A stretch of 64,000 nucleotides of DNA, from positions 11,468-75,467 of the forward strand of contig DASYAE010000236.1 in assembly GCA_036501535.1 (NCBI GenBank), in the 5' to 3' direction. The stretch is from DASYAE01 sp036501535 (lineage in GTDB: Bacteria > Actinomycetota > Actinomycetes > Streptomycetales > Catenulisporaceae). Positions within the stretch are counted from its first letter, which is position 1; every line of letters begins with the position of its first letter. This document shows, in pieces, positions 61,764 through 64,000 of the stretch. The position numbers and the translations under genes were made by a program. The notes below the pieces were generated by a model. The model made no database searches. It was given only the letters and a program-made list of their open reading frames with translations, and was not told where the DNA came from.

Positions 61764-62933
61764 TCACAGCGTACTGATTCGCGCGGCCCCGGCGGGGACG
61801 AACACGGCTTCCGGCGGATCCGCGATGAGGCGTCCGACGAGCCCGGCCAGCAACGCGGCGCGCTCGGGCATCCGCGCCACGTCCACGTACTCGTCGCGGG
61901 CGTGGGAGCCCCCGCCGACCCCGCCGAGTCCGTCCAGCGTCGGGGCGCCGACCGCGGCGGTGAAGTTGGCGTCCGAGGCCCCCGGGGCGTGCGCGCCTTC
62001 CGGCAGCTCGATGCCCAGATCCGCCGCGGCGTAGCACGCGACGCCGAACAGCGCCGCCGACATATCGGGCGACAACGGGTATCGGCTCACGCCGCCGTCC
62101 AGTACGAGCCGCGCACCCTCCAGGTGCGCCGAGAGGCCGCGCACCGACCGGTCGACCCGCTCCAACTCCCGCGCGCTCCAGGCCCGCACATCTATGCAAA
62201 GTGTCGCCGACTCCGGCACCGTGTTGGACGTGGTGCCCGCGGACAGCGCCGTCGGCGTCACACTCGTGCCGGCCGCGGCGTCGGCAAAGGCCATGACCTC
62301 CAGCGCGTGGTGCGCGATCTCTACGGTCGCGTTGACGCCCCGGTGCGCCTCGACGCCGGCGTGCGCGGCCCGGCCCTGCGCGGTCAGCCGGTAGGCCGAG
62401 CCGCCCTTGCACGCGATCTTCAACGCGCCGTCAGGATTGCTCGGCTCGCACACCAGCACCGCCCCGGAGCGCCGCGCCTGCTGCTCGATCAGGGGCCGCG
62501 AGCTGACCGAGCCGGTCTCCTCGTCGCAGGTGAGCAGGACGCCGACGGATGAGGTGTCGGCCAGGGAGTCGAGCGCAGCCAGCATCTGCACGATGCCCGA
62601 CTTCATGTCGCACACGCCCGGCCCGGTCGCGATCGGGCCCGACACGGCGAACGGCCAGTCCCGCAGCGTGCCCGCCGGCCACACGGTGTCGAAGTGCCCG
62701 AGCAGCAGGACCCGCTGGTCCCGCGCCGGCCAGAGCAGGTGCGGGAGCCCGTCGAGCACGATCCGGCGCGGCGGCCGGCCCAGCGCCCGGGTGCCCCACT
62801 CGGCCAGCAGCTGCGCGCACGCCGACAGGTGGGGCGCCGAGCCGGGCGGCGACTCGCAGAAGACCAGCTCGGCGAGCCGCTCCACCAGCACAGTGCCGTT
62901 CACCGCCGACCGAGAGTGCGAAAGCCCGTCCAT
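61764..62933 (-). CDS. M20-family metallopeptidase
   Basis: The protein has 389 residues from ATG 62933; a GTG 60 bases upstream would add 20. The zinc-binding motifs are LLGHFDTVWPAG, GPGVCDMKSG and CDEETGS, and SHARDEYVDVARM provides the last His. A dimerisation domain (about 175-290, GRAAHAGVEAHRGVNA) interrupts the catalytic fold. It belongs to the ArgE/DapE/CPG2 group and should cleave an N-acyl amino acid or a dipeptide. It precedes the carboxylate-amine ligase by 39 bp on the same strand, a neighbourhood that suggests amide-bond turnover. Confidence 0.92.
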   Translation of the reverse strand: MDGLSHSRSAVNGTVLVERLAELVFCESPPGSAPHLSACAQLLAEWGTRALGRPPRRIVLDGLPHLLWPARDQRVLLLGHFDTVWPAGTLRDWPFAVSGPIATGPGVCDMKSGIVQMLAALDSLADTSSVGVLLTCDEETGSVSSRPLIEQQARRSGAVLVCEPSNPDGALKIACKGGSAYRLTAQGRAAHAGVEAHRGVNATVEIAHHALEVMAFADAAAGTSVTPTALSAGTTSNTVPESATLCIDVRAWSARELERVDRSVRGLSAHLEGARLVLDGGVSRYPLSPDMSAALFGVACYAAADLGIELPEGAHAPGASDANFTAAVGAPTLDGLGGVGGGSHARDEYVDVARMPERAALLAGLVGRLIADPPEAVFVPAGAARISTL

Positions 62934-63018
62934 TCCACCAAGTATCAGAGAACTGCGGGCGTCGCGATTCTCCGAGCTTGCCGACCTCGGCACGGCGAGG
63001 CCGCGGCGGTGTAGACCG

Positions 63019-64000
63019 TCAGGATGCGTAGACCTGGAACTCGGAGAGCTGACCGGCCGGCCAGCCGGTGTTCGCGGTGAAGTTCAGCCGCACATAACGG
63101 GTCGTCGTCGCAGGCAGCGTGATCGAGACACTGTTGCCCGTCGAGGGATTGAACGTATAGCCGGCCGAGGCCACAAGCGTCGTGAACGTGCTGTTATCCG
63201 TACTGCCCTGAACCGACAACGTCTGCGTCCGCGTCGGCCACGACGACGAAGGCGGCAACGTCAAGGTGAGACTGCCGATCGCCAGTGCGGAATCGAGGTC
63301 CACCTGCAACCACTGCGGGAACGCGTTGTCCGCGGACTCCCAGTACGTGCTCGTGTTGCCGTCCACGGCATTGCCCGGAACGTACGACTGCGTATAGCCG
63401 CTCGCGGTAGCCGGCCGGTTCAACGCGAGGTTCGTGTTGGCCGGGGCCGCAGGCGTCGTCGCTCTCACGGTGTTCGAGGGCTGCGATACGTTGCCGGAGG
63501 AGTCGTGGGCGGTGACGGAGAAGCTGTACGCGGTCGAGGCGCCGAGCCCGGTGACCGTGAACGTGGTCCCGGCGGTCGACCCGGCGGTCGTGCTGGCCGA
63601 CCCGGCGGTCTGCGTGATCGTGTAGCCCGCGACGCCGTTGCTGCCGGTCGACGCGGTCCACGACAACGAGACGCTGTTGTAGGTCGTGCCGGTGACGGTG
63701 AGGTTGGTCGGCGCGGTCGGCGGCGTGGTGCCGGAGGTGGGTTCGGGTGGGGTGGGTCGGATGTTGGTCAGGGCGATCTGGCCCTTGAGCATCCGCCCGC
63801 CGTCATTGGTCAGGCGCAGGTAGTAGTCCGCCGAGCAGGCCGTACCGTCCTGATCCAGGGACTGCAGGCCCGAGTTGGTCGGCACGAACGCCTGGGTCGG
63901 GGCGGTGTTCAGGATCTGATTGCCCTCCCCGTACTCGTCGAACATCGAGATGTAGATCCCCTGCGCCCCGACCCGCACCATGTTGTAGAACTGCTCCCAC
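63019..64000 (-). CDS. GH71/99-like secreted protein, C-terminal part with Fn3 and CBM32
   Basis: The frame is open to the right edge, so the N-terminus is missing. The first visible residues read WEQFYNMVRVGAQGIYISMF, then DEYGEGNQIL, a signature near the end of GH71 and GH99 alpha-glucanase/endo-mannosidase-type barrels. A short region with two Cys follows, then a linker. A fibronectin type III domain comes next (APTNLTVTGTTYNSVSLSW). The C-terminus is an F5/8 type C (CBM32) domain from NLALNRPATASGY to LSEFQVYAS. It should act on extracellular alpha-glucan or a related polymer. Confidence 0.82.
   Translation of the reverse strand, partial: WEQFYNMVRVGAQGIYISMFDEYGEGNQILNTAPTQAFVPTNSGLQSLDQDGTACSADYYLRLTNDGGRMLKGQIALTNIRPTPPEPTSGTTPPTAPTNLTVTGTTYNSVSLSWTASTGSNGVAGYTITQTAGSASTTAGSTAGTTFTVTGLGASTAYSFSVTAHDSSGNVSQPSNTVRATTPAAPANTNLALNRPATASGYTQSYVPGNAVDGNTSTYWESADNAFPQWLQVDLDSALAIGSLTLTLPPSSSWPTRTQTLSVQGSTDNSTFTTLVASAGYTFNPSTGNSVSITLPATTTRYVRLNFTANTGWPAGQLSEFQVYAS

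Overview
The window is very GC-rich DNA with strong third-position G/C bias, frequent GTG and TTG starts and purine-rich Shine-Dalgarno sites. Together with ricin-lectin glycosidases, PknB- and PknG-type kinases, Lrp, TetR, MarR and ROK regulators and NarL and OmpR two-component pairs, this points to a soil actinomycete, possibly of the Catenulispora or Streptomyces type (the taxon is inferred). I see no rRNA, tRNA, CRISPR array, transposase or integrase, so this looks like ordinary chromosome-arm DNA rather than an island.

Layout. 1-2197 (minus): a trypsin-like protease with a degenerate NTPase region, translationally coupled to a PknG-like kinase that runs off the left edge. 2314-5725 (minus): an interrupted TIM-barrel glycosidase behind a Tat-exported, phage-tail-like glycine-rich protein. 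5881-8246 (plus): a palindromic operator, an SPFH protein, a ribbon-helix-helix protein and a transglutaminase-like protein. 8413-14524 (plus): ABC exporter, NarL-type two-component pair, VOC protein and MFS exporter. 15099-18302: secreted GH3 enzyme with two ricin domains. 18399-20151: divergent zinc-ribbon protein and TPR regulator. 20181-22391: serine hydrolase and TetR regulator around a three-copy operator. 22412-25952 (minus): epimerase, beta-propeller protein and quinone-oxidoreductase-like enzyme. 26075-31347: tyrosine/homogentisate degradation operon (hppD, hmgA, an unknown gene, fahA) with a divergent Lrp regulator. 31419-36439: phosphotransferase, Ser/Thr kinase, S9 peptidase and a small protein.

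36605-41661 holds two GH30 enzymes, one exported and one cytoplasmic, around a ROK regulator. 41880-45329 carries small conserved proteins, a VOC-ankyrin fusion coupled to a MarR regulator, and a 5'-truncated Thg1 gene. 45716-49281 holds secreted GH27 and GH18 enzymes. 49438-55359 carries ApbE, a SUMF1-fold protein, a DUF885 hydrolase, two tiny membrane proteins and a CYTH-CHAD protein. 55449-57421 is an OmpR-type pair. 57637-62933 holds an AhpD-like protein with a flavoprotein, a carboxylate-amine ligase that reads through into a nitroreductase, and an M20 peptidase. The right edge is the C-terminus of a secreted GH71/99-like protein with Fn3 and CBM32 domains.

Taken together, the region serves polysaccharide breakdown (GH3, two GH30, GH27, GH18, the interrupted GH and the edge GH), aromatic amino-acid catabolism, and a large set of sensory and regulatory modules. 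The least explained parts are the protease/kinase pair at the left edge, the interrupted glycosidase with its phage-tail-like partner, the headless Thg1, and the unknown gene in the homogentisate operon.
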